Shown here: positions 1 to 44,944 of the stretch, one piece after another
Position numbering within the stretch: the stretch's first letter is position 1
Layout: each line of letters begins with the position of its first letter
Source of the DNA: Nipponacmea schrenckii
Taxonomy: Eukaryota; Mollusca; Gastropoda; Lottiidae
DNA: 64,000 nucleotides
Assembly: GCA_030562195.1 (NCBI GenBank)
Contig: CM060201.1
Coordinates: forward strand, 29,494,067-29,558,066
Direction of reading: 5' to 3'
Position numbers and translations under genes: made by a program
Notes under the pieces: generated by a model
The model's database searches: none
What the model saw: the letters and a program-made list of their open reading frames with translations, nothing else
What the model was told of the DNA's origin: nothing

Positions 1-164
1 TATGGCAATCACATTGGCAATTTTGACTGCATCTGTGCTTTTTTTAAATGAAAAATGACATGAATAACTTTTATGGGTACCATAAGAAAACAGCCCCAAA
101 ATTGTTTATTAGCATCAAGTTATAGTACTTGATATTTTGTGAGGGTGACAATTTCTATTTTTCA

Positions 165-32148
<31,984 letters not shown>

Positions 32149-32990
32149 AAAAAAAAATGAAGTATATCCAACAGTCAAAATGTTTTCATTTGTCCACCAT
32201 TTTGCTTATTATCACAACCTTTTCTCCTATTCCGAAAATTCCTGTACTTTGATGAAAAAGATTGATAGAACAATCACAGTTTATTCCACAATGTCAGAAG
32301 GTTTTCCAAGAATTCTATTTTGTTTAAAAAGTTTCAAAGGCTTTTGGAGAGTAAGGAAATATTCACTTGATAGGCACTGGAAGAAAAAGACTATATCTTA
32401 TGATGTGTTTTGTAACCTTGTTCCTCCCTATTTGACTGAACCTCATCAATTTTAACTTCAACAATTCAAGACAAAATAAAAAAAATCCATAGAAATTGAA
32501 ATAGAATATAAATTGAATTTTTTAAGATACCTTAGAGATCATTTTTTATTCTCAAGAAAGCAATTTAAAGTTTATTAAGTCCTATCATGCAACCCAAACT
32601 TCTCTCTTAGCTTTGAGAGAAATATTGAACCTTTTATATTGAACACAGACAACTGAAAAACTGATAGCTTCATATAAAATTCCACAACTTTCTTGACACT
32701 TTACTGTATTTTTGAAGAATGTTTTTAAACTAACATCCCCAAATACATCAAAAAATAACATGGAGTCATTTATAAACTGTTTGATAGGCTGTGGATCATG
32801 CTGTCACTACGACATCATCAACAGAGTCTGCTGATTTGTCAGTCCAGTTAGAAAGCCTTCAGTACTCTCTACATTAGAAGATCCAGTCAAGATTTTCCAA
32901 AGCAAAATCAATTCCTGAACACTTTCCAACTTAACTGCCATATTTTTTGCCAAATGAAACCAAAAAAGTTAGTTCCACACAGAGCTAAAT
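32149..32990. other. Possible upstream region of ARHGAP39 exon, no clear motif
   Basis: This AT-rich sequence lies upstream of the candidate first exon. I see no clear TATA box, CpG cluster or coding exon. Confidence 0.4.
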
Positions 32991-32992
32991 AG

Positions 32993-33280
32993 ACTGTAAA
33001 AAGATTTTTTAAATTATATTGGCAACACTGATGGCAATAATTTGCACCATCTAATTTTCAATCAGATTTCTATAGTTCCTGCAATTCCACTAAAATGAAG
33101 TGTTAGACGTCGTCAATAATTGCAGAATATGCTTAATTCACGTAAAGACACTGGTGACGTCATCAAACAGAGGAATTGCAGGAAGCATAGATGTCTGATT
33201 GAAAATTGGAATAACTGGTACAAAATTGATGCTATGAGTGTACCCAATTCACATAGAAAACCTTTTTACAATCCCTTCAA
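32993..33280. mobile_element. Snapback MITE (family A)
   Basis: The left arm GACTGTAAAAAGATTTTT, TTTGCACCATCTAATTTTCA is mirrored by GAAAATTGGAATAACTGGTA, AAAACCTTTTTACAATCCC. The centre has GACGTCGTCAATAATTGC and GGTGACGTCATC. Confidence 0.65.
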
Positions 33281-33284
33281 CTTC

Positions 33285-34700
33285 AAAAACATTATCTACA
33301 AACTATTGTTCTTGAAATCAAATTAAAAGTTTCTATGAGACTATGATACACTTAAAATTCGAATATTCCATTAAGTGAAACCAAAAAATAAAAGGAAAAT
33401 ATATGAATTTAGAGAAAAAAACTAAATAATTTATTAATGGTAGGTTGTTTGACAACATGAGAACAAAACTTTTAAGAAAATAAAGTTATTGATTTCTAGG
33501 AAAATTTTGAAGCAGACATCTTGAAATGAATTATTTGTGCAAGAACATTAAAACACCATAAATTTCATGAAATATTCAACTGAAATTCATAGGAAACAAA
33601 GATTCTCAAGATCATCAGACTTTCATTCATTGAAATTTGAACCCATGACCACCATGTATGACCAAATAACCATGCAAATGATGCCAATATTATGCTTTAC
33701 ATGACCGCAATATTCAGCTCATTTAATCAAAGAATTGCTCTTTCTCAAGAATTCAGGATTCCTGACTGTCTAATTGGGTACATCTACTACCAAATATGGT
33801 CTTGATCTAGTGCAACTTAATTAATATCAAAGCAAACTTTTGTACCACTTTTTTTAACTAAAGAGGCTTAAGGAAAAAATATAAGCTAAAAAATGAATGA
33901 AAGTCTGGTCTTATATTAGACTGGATCAAGCAATCAAAAATTTAAATCAAAAGACAAACTGCAAAACTCACTTTATGCCTTTCTTAAATAAAAAACAACA
34001 ACATACCAGTCCAGGATGAAATATATTCATTCAGACCTGGGAAGTTACCAATTCAAACAATTAGATAAGGATTGTCAGTTGTATTTATATGACAATATTT
34101 CAAGAGGGAAGGAAATAGATGGTCAATCTTCATCTTACTTTATTGAGTCAGTGAAAATTCCCAGGCTTTTTCCAAGTATTTTACTTACATCATATCTTAC
34201 GATTACAAAATATTCTCACTGCTAAAATAGTGCTAAATACTAGCACATTAATTAGTGAGCAATATAAAAATATCAAAACACAACTTAAAACAATATATTT
34301 ACTAAATGTAAAATAAAGAGATACAGAACTCAATTAGTTGACAATGGTTATGGCAAAATTTCCACTTTTTTTAACACTTTTCTAAGTTTATGCATCCTTT
34401 CACCTTCCATAGAAACTCACAACAATCGTGCATAATTGGTACAATAGACAGAAAATGGAATCGGTCGCAGGTTCGTTTTATAAGAGTGCTCTTAAGTACC
34501 TACACTGCTTTGAAAATAATAGTCAGAGCAGACTTAAATAATTAGATTAACTCATTGATCAAAACTTATAATATATTTTATTTTCGTTTTCATTACATTT
34601 CGTTAGTGGCAAGATCCATTGTTTGTTTAAGTCAAAATCAGATACTCGGAATAACTGGTTTTAGACAAACTAATCTCCATTCCATTGAACAATTATAAAT
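33285..34700. other. No feature seen
   Basis: This is AT-rich sequence without a supported gene or repeat. Confidence 0.55.
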
Positions 34701-34704
34701 TAAA

Positions 34705-35795
34705 CTAGAATTGCTTACAATTATGAACGTATTTCGAGAGCCTTAAAATATTATGTAGGCTAAATTTGCAATTACCTACATCTAGACAATATATTGAATA
34801 ACATTTGACCTAGTTTTCGAAGTCATAAAATAATTAGGTCACACCTTCCGTAACGGTTAATGATGGCGAAAATATGAAAATTATCAATTTTTGCTGTATT
34901 TAAGTACACTTATCTCTATGAATTTTTTAAGTAAGCCAAATTAAAAAATATCTACTCGTAGACAATATATTGAATATTATTTGCCCTAATTTTCAAGGTC
35001 ATAGATTAAGTGGGTCACACCTTCCGTACCCGTTAAAGTGACCTAATTTTAAAAAAATCAAAATTTAAATAATTCGAAAGAAAATATGAAATTTGAAAAT
35101 CGGTCTCCAAGAAAAGGTAGATAATGATCCATTGTATCTATGTGCTAAATTTCATCAAAATCGGTCTATCAGTAGTGTCTGAATTTCGGATTTAAGAATT
35201 GTAACGAAAATTCAAAATGGCGGCCGATATGGCAGCTTGACCTAATTATTTAGGTCAAATCAATTACTATTGACAAGTTATTTATAAAACAGTTTTCACT
35301 TTTCACCTAGCAGTTATAGACCGGAAGTTACGTAATTACGTCATTTGAGGCTAAACCGGAAGTGGAATTTTTTTTCACATTTTTTCAAAAATTATAAACA
35401 TACCGCCTATCAACTGGTAAAGTTTCAAAATTTTACCAATTATATTAAAGGAGAAATCACGGTCTGAAATTTTTGCCGATGACCCTTGAATATTGAATTG
35501 CAAATCGTGGGTAAAATATTTAACCTAATTGCATAAAACCTATAATTGTTAGTTGACAAATACATTGAAGTTTTCAAATCTGAAAATCCGGTCAAAATCG
35601 AACTGAAAATAAACTTGCTAAAGCAAAAAAACCTGAACTTCCGGTTCTCACTTCCTGTCAGAGATAGAACTTCCGGTTTTGTTTTATTTGATAATTGAAA
35701 TCATTCTAAGATCAACTGTAGATTTAGAATTTCTGCACCTTTTACCAGTTTGTCTGCAAACTCATCCAAGAATTACAAAAAAAAAAAAAAAAAAA
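34705..35795 (+). mobile_element. 1.09-kb poly(A)-tailed element, copy 3
   Basis: This is a full-length copy. Its A(19) tail passes directly into the first base of copy 4, with no target duplication or spacer. It shares GATAATTGAAATC with the partial copy 5. Confidence 0.88.
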
Positions 35796-36823
35796 CTAGA
35801 ATTGCTTACAATTATGAACGTATTTCGAGAGCCTTAAAATATTATGTAGGCTAAATTTGCAATGACCTACATCTAGACAATATATTGAATATCATTTGAC
35901 CTAGTTTTCAAAGTCATAAAATAATTAGGTCACACCTTCCGTAACGGTTAATGATGGCGAAAATATGAAAATTATCAATTTTTGCTGTATTTAAGTACAC
36001 TTATCTCTATGAATTTTTTAAGTAAGCCAAATTAAAAAATATCTACTCTACTCGACAATATATTGAATATTATTTGACCTAATTTTCAAGGTCATAGATT
36101 AAGTGGGTCACACCTTCCGTAGCCGTTAAAGTGACCTAATTTTGAAAAAATCGAAATTTAAATAATTCGAAAGAAAATACGAAATTTGAAAATCGGTCTC
36201 CAAGAAAAGGTAGATAAAGATCCATTGTATCTATGTGCTAAATTTCATCAAAATCGGTCTATCAGTAGTGTCTGAATTTCGGATTTAAGAATTGTAACAA
36301 AAATTCAAAATGGCGGCCGATATGGCAGCTTGACCTAATTATTTAGGTCAAATCAATTACTATTGACAAGTTATTTCTAAAACAGTTTTCACTTTTCACC
36401 TAGCAGTTATAGACCGGAAGTTACGTAATTACGTCATTTGAGGCTAAACCGGAAGTAGAATTTTTTTTTTCACATTTTTTCAAAAATTATAATCATATCG
36501 CCTATCAACTGGTAAAGTTTCAAAATTTTACCATTTATATTAAAGGAGAAATCACGGTCTGAAATTTTTGCCGATGACCCTTGAATATTGAATTGCAAAT
36601 CGTGGGTAAAATATTTAACCTAATTGCATAAAACCTATAATTGTTAGTTGACAAATACATTGAAGTTTTCAAATCTGAAAATCCGGTCAAAATCGAACTG
36701 AAAATAAACTTGCTAAAGCAAAAAAACCTCAACTTCCGGTTCTCACTTCCTGTCAGAGATAGAACTTCCGGTTTTGTTTTATTTGATAATAGAAATCATT
36801 CTAAGATCAACTGTAGATTTAGA
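35796..36823 (+). mobile_element. 1.09-kb poly(A)-tailed element, copy 4, cut by gap
   Basis: Positions 1-1028 of the element are present, then the assembly gap. It carries the copy-1 variants (GTAACAAAAATTC, ATAATCATATCGCC, AACCTCAAC). Confidence 0.88.
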
Positions 36824-37323
36824 NNNNNNNNNNNNNNNNNNNNNNNNNNNNNNNNNNNNNNNNNNNNNNNNNNNNNNNNNNNNNNNNNNNNNNNNNNNNN
36901 NNNNNNNNNNNNNNNNNNNNNNNNNNNNNNNNNNNNNNNNNNNNNNNNNNNNNNNNNNNNNNNNNNNNNNNNNNNNNNNNNNNNNNNNNNNNNNNNNNNN
37001 NNNNNNNNNNNNNNNNNNNNNNNNNNNNNNNNNNNNNNNNNNNNNNNNNNNNNNNNNNNNNNNNNNNNNNNNNNNNNNNNNNNNNNNNNNNNNNNNNNNN
37101 NNNNNNNNNNNNNNNNNNNNNNNNNNNNNNNNNNNNNNNNNNNNNNNNNNNNNNNNNNNNNNNNNNNNNNNNNNNNNNNNNNNNNNNNNNNNNNNNNNNN
37201 NNNNNNNNNNNNNNNNNNNNNNNNNNNNNNNNNNNNNNNNNNNNNNNNNNNNNNNNNNNNNNNNNNNNNNNNNNNNNNNNNNNNNNNNNNNNNNNNNNNN
37301 NNNNNNNNNNNNNNNNNNNNNNN
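36824..37323. other. Assembly gap (500 N)
   Basis: Exactly 500 N, a placeholder length. It is bordered by a tandem element on the left and a minisatellite on the right, so the true length is unknown. Confidence 0.99.
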
Positions 37324-38010
37324 GATAAAAGATGATGATCTATTCCATATTACCACTTAGTGGATTAAAGATAATGATCCATTTCAAATTACCACTTAGT
37401 GGATAAAAGATCAGTTTCTATTCTATATTACCACTTATTGGATAATAGATCATGATCTATTCCAATTTACCACTTAGTATAAAAAAGATCATGATCTATT
37501 CCAATTTATCACTTAGTCCTTAAAGGAGTGGGATCTATTCCAAATTACCACTAAGTGGATGATAGATCAGGATATATCCCAAATTACCACTTAATGTAAA
37601 AAAGATCGTTATCTATTTCAAATTATCACTTAGTGCATAAAAGATTAGGATCTATTCCAAATTAGCACTAAGTGGATGATAGATCAGGATCTATTCCAAA
37701 TTACCACTAGGTGGATAAAAGATTAGGGTTCCACATTACCACTTATTGGATAAAAGATCATAATCTATTCCAAATTACCACTGAGTGGATAAAAAATCAG
37801 GATCTATTCCAAATTACCACTATGTGGATAAAAGATCATGCTCTATTCCAAATTACCATTTACTGGATAAAAAGATCAGGATCTATTCCATATTACCACT
37901 AAGTGGAAAAAAGATTTGGGTTCCAATTTACCACTAAATTACCGCTATTAGATCTATTCCAATTGCTGCCTATTAGATCAGGATCTATTCCAAATTACCA
38001 CTTAATGGAT
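37324..38010. repeat. 39-bp minisatellite
   Basis: The unit is GGATAAAAGATCAGGATCTA, then TTCCAAATTACCACTTAGT, about 17 imperfect copies, starting inside the gap. Some units carry the perfect palindrome AGATCATGATCT. Because 39 is a multiple of 3, one frame stays open (repeating WIKDHxLFQITTx), but nothing else suggests coding. Confidence 0.9.
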
Positions 38011-38690
38011 GATAGATCGGCATTTAATATATTTAGATATTTAGTTAGTGAATGATAGATTGGGAGCTCCTTCAGATAATACTGATTCATATCTATCAAT
38101 AGATCAGGATCTTTTTGAGATTATATCTTGTTTTCTACATGGTTGATGTTGGGATCAGGATATTTTACAGATAACCCAATGATGGATATATCTAGGTATC
38201 CCAAAAAGGTATTTGGTATTATCATATTATACACAAAATGCTCCAATATAGACGAAAGATCCGTGTCCCTATTTCACTAATCTTCCACTCCCTTCCCTTC
38301 CAAATTCCAAATCTAAAGGTTTTTTTTTTTCATTCCTTAATCATGGAACTTCCAAATAAGAGTCCAAGTTGCCGTTATTATTTTTTTTTTCCTATTTTTA
38401 GATGATATTTATATACATAATGTTAGACTATATTTATAATAATAATAATAAACAAAACACTACTATGTTTTTTTTATTTATAGGCGCATGTGCTTTTATT
38501 GATGTTCCTAAACAGAGACTTTGTTCAAAATCAAAGTAATATTCAATATATATATTTGAAATATTTGTACTCAAAATCCTAAGTATACTGTATTCTTATC
38601 TTAATTCATATTAACTATAAATGCTTCAAGGAGTCAGCATTACCATTTCAATTAATTTACCTTCATCATATTCATGATGGTCAATATTTG
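38011..38690. other. Decayed minisatellite edge and AT-rich sequence
   Basis: Isolated AGATCAGGATC-type remnants persist to about 38160. The rest is T-rich with no feature. Confidence 0.5.
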
Positions 38691-38693
38691 AAA

Positions 38694-39060
38694 TAAAATG
38701 ATACGAATGGAGTATTACGTCCTACTCTAGTTCTTCTGCAAGTTCTCATGTGATCCATTCATGATGGTCTATAATCGAATGGAGTTTAACGCCTTACCTT
38801 CTGCAAGTTCTCTTGTGATCTATTCATGATGGTCAAATATTTTTGACATAAAATGAAACGAATGGAGTTTTACGTCTTACCTCTCTTCTGCAAGATCTCT
38901 TGTGATCTATTCATGATGGTTAATATTTGACATAAAATGAAACGAATGGAGTATTACGTCCTACTCTTCTGAACTCACTGGACTTTTGAAGACGGGCAAC
39001 GCCATGCATTGGACAATGAGGAAATTCGAGACAGTGGCATTATCCCACTATTTTTGCGAT
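38694..39060 (-). repeat. Four tandem copies of a SINE family 2 tail segment
   Basis: CGAATGGAGT(A/T)TTACGTC plus CTTCTGCAAG and GTGATCTATTCATGATGGT recur at about 38704, 38776, 38860 and 38942 in direct order. The last continues into the SINE body (GAAGACGGGCAACGCCATGC). It looks like unequal amplification of a SINE end. Confidence 0.72.
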
Positions 39061-39549
39061 TTCTAGAGAAAAGGATATTTGAAATAATAATCAATTTGGT
39101 ACTTTAGTACATTTTTGGGTCTCAGTACTCTATTTTGTAATTTGTGTCATAAACATTTTTTCAAGTAACAAATTGGTAAAGTTTTCGTTTTGTTATAGAG
39201 TTGACATATTTTTGTACCAATCCGTATGTTACAGATAAAACCTCAATGAAATTAACGACTGATTGATTAAACATGTAGGTGTACTCCCTCGTGTCTTAAT
39301 TAACCAGTCGGGCGCCTTTCTTCATTTTTTTTTTGTCTGATTACAGGCTTTTAGACGTTTTAATTTAAAAATTTCGCCGTAATTTGATCTTTGCATAAGT
39401 TGGTTTATTTCTAAAACTAATAGGACTAGATCGTATGAAGGTGTATCATTACACCTACGACAGACCGTTTTTAGCACTCATAAATAAAAGTCTTTTTTCA
39501 ACTTTGAATTTAACATAGTATAATATATGGCGTATTCATTTCATGGCGG

Positions 39550-39800
39550 CTTGAATTTGTCATGGGAGCAGCGATGTCTTAGTGAGAAATAAGCTTGCTC
39601 GGTCTCGGGTTCAATCCCAAAATAGGTCGAGATACATAACTTTCCAATCCCGGGTTTTATTTAAGAATGCACGTCGGTATTATTACGTTGAAGAGACATT
39701 TTGTCGTATGGGCTGTACACGTTAAAGACATCTGAAAAAAGGGCTCTAGCCACTACCACAGTCCTGGTAAAGTTTCTCTCATTGCCCACAGATGATGATA
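39550..39800 (+). mobile_element. tRNA-like SINE (third family)
   Basis: GGGAGCAGCGATGTCTTAGT, then GGTCTCGGGTTCAATCCC (A- and B-box-like), then GGGCTGTACACGTTAAAGAC. The order and spacing are those of a tRNA-derived head and body. Confidence 0.55.
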
Positions 39801-41340
39801 CATTTTAACTTTAATACTTCGTGGTAGCTTTAATATTTTACCGTAGCTAAACAAATATTGTGAAAGCTTTTATATTGCTAAAACTTCGAAATGAATTATA
39901 CTCCATGATAGCTTTAGTATTACATGATGGCTTTAACATTCCATGATAGCTTTAACATTCCATGATAGCTTTGATATTCTATGATAGCTTTGATATTCTA
40001 TGATAGCTTTAATATTCCATGGTAGCTTTGATATTCTATGATAGCTTTATTATTCTATGATAGCTTTAATATTCTATGATAGCTTTAATATTCTATGATA
40101 GCTTTAACATTCCATGATAGCTTTAATATTCCATGATAGCTTTTATATTCTATGATAGCTTTAACATTCCATGATAGCTTTAACATTCCACAATAGCTTT
40201 TATATTCTATGATAGCTTTAATATTCTATGATAGCTTTAACATTCCATGATAGCTTTGATATTCTATGATAGCTTTAATATTCCATGATAGCTTTAATAT
40301 TCCATGATAGCTTTAATATTCCATGATAGCTTTAACATTCCATGATAGCTTTATCATTCAATGATAGCTTTAACATTCCATGATAGCTTTGATATTCTGT
40401 GATAGCTTTGATATTCTATGATAGCTTTAATATTCCATGATGGCTTTAACATTTCATGATAGCTTTAACATTCCACAATAGCTTTTATATTCTATGATAG
40501 CTTTAATATTCCATGATAGCTTTAACATTCTATGATAGCTTCAATATTCTATGATAGCCTTAACATTCCATAATAGCTTTAATATTCTATGATATCTTTA
40601 ACATTCCATGATAGCTTTAACATTCCATAATAGCTTTTATATTCTATGATAGCTTTAACATTCCATGATAGCTTGAACATTTCACAATAGCTTTTATATT
40701 CTATGATAGCTTTAATATTCCATGAAAGCTTTAACATTCTATGATAGCTTAAATATATTCTATGATAGCTTTAACATTCCATAATAGCTTTAATATTCTA
40801 TGATAGCTTTAACATTCCATGATAGCTTTAACATTCCACAATAGCTTTTATATTCTATGATAGCTTTAATATTCCATGATAGCTTTAACATTCTATGATA
40901 GCTTTAATATTCTATGATAGCTTTAACATTCCATAATAGCTTTAATTTTCTATGATAGCTTTAATATTCCCTGAGAGCTTTTATATTCCATGACAGCTTT
41001 AATATTCCACGATAGCTTTAACATTCCATGATAGCTTTAATATTCCATGATAGCTTTGATATTCCATGAGAGCTCTGATATTCCATGATAGCTTTAATAT
41101 TCCATGATAGCTTTGAGATTCCTTGATGGCTTTGATATTCCATGATAGCTTTGATATTCCATGATAGCTTTAATATTCTATGACAGCTTTTATATTCCAT
41201 GATAGCTTTGATATTCTATGATAGCTTTAATATTCCATGATAGCTTTAATATTCCATGATAGCTTTAGTATTCCATGAGAGCTTTAATATTCCACGAGAG
41301 CTTTAATATTCCATTATAGATTAAATAGTTTGTGGTAGCT
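39800..41340. repeat. 19-bp satellite array
   Basis: The unit TTCCATGATAGCTTTAATA (variants TTCTATGATAGCTTTAACA, TTCCACAATAGCTTTTATA) repeats about 75 times over roughly 1.45 kb and decays at both edges up to about 41610. Higher-order grouping of variants is visible. Confidence 0.95.
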
Positions 41341-41639
41341 TTCACAATTTTTATTAGCTTTAAAATATTGTGGTAGCCTTGATATTTCTGATTTCGCCCT
41401 CACGTTAATATTCCGTTGTAGCTTTAATTTTCCAGAGTAGCTTCAAGTTTTGAGCATAGTTTTTAAGAAGCTTTCACATTTAATTGTACCCATTTTGATA
41501 GCTTTAAAATTTCTTATTTCGCGATAGTTTTAATAATCAATCATAGCTTATATTCCATGATAACTTTGATATTCTATGATAGCTTTATTATTCCTTGAAC
41601 GCTTATTATCGCATGATAGCTTTAATGTTCATTTCTATA

Positions 41640-42900
41640 TGCCTATATTTTGTATGGTAAATTAAATATATAAATGTAAGCTAACAAATTTAGTATTGCA
41701 TCAGAATCTTGACATCTTATAACAGTTTTAACAAATGAAAGAGGTGTCTTATCCATCAATTTACACTTATTTCTGTGATAAGGTGAAAATTACACAAACT
41801 AAGACATTTCTCATATATATTGCTTACTGAGATTGCTGATATAGGTTTCTATTTTCATCCTTAAATAAATGTAGTTATTACTATTTATTTCAGAAATCGA
41901 AGCTGGGTTATTGATGTTATATTTTCAGAATCACAAGGAATGATATTGAGTAACTTACACCTTATCATAATGATTCCAGTTTTAATATTTCATATTATTG
42001 CCATGTTTGTATATTATAGAATATTAAAGCAATAGTGGGATATTAATCCCACGAGGTAGTATATCTATAAACACAATGATCTAGAAAGCTTAGCTAAAAA
42101 TATCAAAATAAAATCTTAAAACTCTATTTATTGAGACTATAAAAAATATCAGACATTGCATAGCAGTGTTTTTCAGTGTGATCTGCAATTATAAACTCTT
42201 TGAAGACATGTATTGAAAACGATGAAAATAATTGCAAAAGCTAGATATTTTTTACCAGTTCGTATATGAGATAAATGATATTTTTTATAATTTTTCTTAC
42301 AATTACTGAACAAATGAAGAACAAGTTGTTCTTGGTATGTTACGTTGTGTCATTTAACATGGTCTGGATAAAATTTCTCGTGACTAAATTTCCAGTAACA
42401 AACACTGGCATATAATGGCTTTATATTGTGTTATGATGAAAATCTGTACATGTGTTTATTACGAAATTATTATGAAACATTCTTTCTCAGTGATTGGAAG
42501 AACGCATGATAAATTGTACTTGACACAATTCTTCAACAATAAACAAATTTGGCATTTGGAACGAGCTTTTGATTATATTTTTAAACATCCAATTTATAAA
42601 CTTAGACATAACCTGTACCTTTTTCGGTTTAAGCCCGAGGTATTTTATACTTAAAAGAAAACGGATGCATTAGACTAAACGAATATATATCTTAAAGGGA
42701 TTATTTCAACTAATTCATGATCTTATCTACCCTTTCTGTTTCACCATTTTTATTAATTTGTATGTATTTATATTACATCGTATCACTTTGAATCACTTTT
42801 AACGTCTGTCTAAGTCCAATCTGTAAAGGAAATTACCATTTAACGAAAGTCATTCACCATGGGACCACTTTTCCATGTGACCAACCTTTCCGTTTCCTCT
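41640..42900. other. No feature seen
   Basis: This AT-rich sequence lies between two satellites. An open frame at 42415-42654 (ALYCVMMKICTCVYY) has no recognisable similarity and was not accepted. Confidence 0.5.
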
Positions 42901-42904
42901 ATAT

Positions 42905-43510
42905 ACCTCAAATACTGTTACTGATTTTGTATGTTATCAATTTTTTACTCTAATGATATTACTGCAGTGACTGGTTTTCCCTGTGATAAATTTTCTGTGT
43001 CCCAATTACTGTGACTATTAAATCTATTTGTACTTCTACCAAATTACTATGAGTAAATTTCTCTATACACGAATCATTCTGGCGAGTTCTCCAATTTGAC
43101 TAATTTTTCTTTTGACTTAATTACTGTGAGCGATTCTCCTTGTGACTTAATAACTGTGACCAATTTTCTGTATACCCCAAACATTGTGGCCAATTTTCCA
43201 TTTGACCAAATTACTGAAACTAAATTTCCCTGTGACCAAATTACTGTGACCAATTTTCTCTCTGACCAAATTACAGAAACCAAATTTCCCTCTGACCATA
43301 TTACTGAAACCAATTTTCCCCCTAACGAAACTACCGAAAACAAATTTCCCTCTGACCACATTACCGAAACCAATGTTCCCCCTGACAAAATTATTGTGAT
43401 CAAATTATACTATGCTGTGAACAGTTTTCTCTATACCCTAATAACTGCGGTCAATTTTCTATTTAACCGATTATCTCTTGTAATCAATTTTTCATGTAAC
43501 CAATTTTCCA
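42905..43510. repeat. 30-bp minisatellite
   Basis: The unit is CTGACCAAATTACTGAAACC then AATTTTCCCT, about 18 imperfect copies that are best preserved at 43180-43400. The 30-bp unit keeps frames open on both strands (plus: TETKFPSDQI repeats; minus: VSVIWSEGNL repeats). Confidence 0.88.
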
Positions 43511-44082
43511 TGTAAACCCAAAAGACAGCATGTATGCTTATAAGAAATACTTAACAGTGCCTTTGTATCCTGACACGTATGTATGATCAATGGCGCTAGA
43601 TTAGCACTGAAATGTTTAACAGGTGTGCTAATGATAAAGGCACATTGTTCATTCTTTAAATTAGACATACATGTTTACTATTGAGTAAAAGAGCCCGAGG
43701 GTGAATCCTTTCATAGAATACAGAGAAAATACAAACATTTCTCTTAGGTTGAGGGTTACACTTTATATTGCATGCTCATATCATTCATACGTCACCCCTG
43801 CAGAAAGAATCTTATGTAAGACTTTCATTAAAGTAACACTATACAAGAATTGGAATTTACACATTTGTAAAATATTGTCTCGTCTGAATTCTTCATTTGA
43901 TTTCATGTTCTCTTGAAATAATTCAATGATGTTTTTTGTTAAGAAAGTCAGCTTAACGAGCAAATTCGAGAACTATTGGGAGACTAAGTCGCCTGGTGCA
44001 TGGTGCAACAAAAAAAAACTGAAATGACGTCCTACTCATCTGCACCTTATGGGCGCATGGTGCAAACAGAAGCCTAATTCTT

Positions 44083-44944
44083 GAGAGGTTTTCTAATTTA
44101 TTTTATGTTCATCCGGGACACTGGTAGCTCCAATTCGCACCATTCTAATTTTCAATAGGAAGTCTGTCCTTCCTGGAATTTCACCAAGTATTTAATGATG
44201 TCACTGATCTCGAATGTCTTATGTGATAAAAGGATATTTTTCCGATTTATGACGTCATCTAACATTTGGTTTTTCAGTGGTGGAATTGCAGGAAACACAG
44301 ACGTCCGATTGAAAATATTGGAATGTACGGTGGCTGGTATACGCCACCAAATTTACAAAATGCATTTTTTTTTTATGTGGTAGTGATTTTGACTTTTGTA
44401 TTTTAAACTTGACTTTTCACCTGGGTGAAAATACTTTCCACCTTGGTGAAAAGTCCAGACTTAAACATCAAATTTTTCGATTTTTCACCGGGGTGAAAAT
44501 ACTTTCCACCTGGGTGAAAAGTCTCGACTTAAACATCAAATTCAAAATTCACCCAGGTGGAAAGTATTTTCACCCAGGTGAAAAGTCGAAAAATTTGATG
44601 TTTAAGTCTGGACTTTTCACCCAGGTGGAAAGTATTTTCACCTCGGTGAAAAGTCGAAAAATTTGATGTTTAAGTCGAGACTTTTCACCCAGGTGGAAAG
44701 TATTTTCACCCCGGTGAAAAGTCGAAAAATTTGATGATTAAATCTGGACTTTTCACCCAGGTGGAAAGTATTTTCACCCAGGTTAAAAGTAAGTTTAACA
44801 TACAAAAGTCAAAATCACTACCACATAAAAAAAAAGCATATTGTAAATTCTGTGGCGTATAACAGCCACCGTAGGAATGTTGTTAATGAGTTGTGTCTGT
44901 GTCCTCGATTTTTTTTTATGAAAAACCTCTTTACAATCCCTTCA
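44083..44944. mobile_element. Snapback MITE (family A) split by a nested foldback element
   Basis: The left half has GAGAGGTTTTCTAATTTATT, TTCGCACCATTCTAATTTTC and GGAATTGCAGGAAACACAG. The right half has AAACCTCTTTACAATCCCTT. The outer halves rejoin as a normal family A element once 44328-44873 is removed. Confidence 0.7.
44328..44871. mobile_element. 544-bp foldback element with TA target duplication
   Basis: The ends are CGGTGGCTGGTATACGCCAC and its inverted partner (GTGGCGTATAACAGCCACCG), flanked by TA on both sides (44326-44327 and 44872-44873). Long inverted arms (TATGTGGTAGTGATTTTGAC) enclose several alternating units of ACTTTTCACCCAGGTGGAAA, GTATTTTCACC and GTCGAAAAATTTGATG, each itself a near-palindrome. 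It has no coding capacity beyond repeat frames. Confidence 0.82.

Noticed and set aside
36641..37360. Long open frames of 184-239 codons across the N run
   Set aside because: They exist only because N codons are not stops. The real sequence on either side is the 1.09-kb element and a minisatellite.
39800..41340. CRISPR-like array
   Set aside because: The 19-bp units are contiguous without unique spacers, in a eukaryotic genome.
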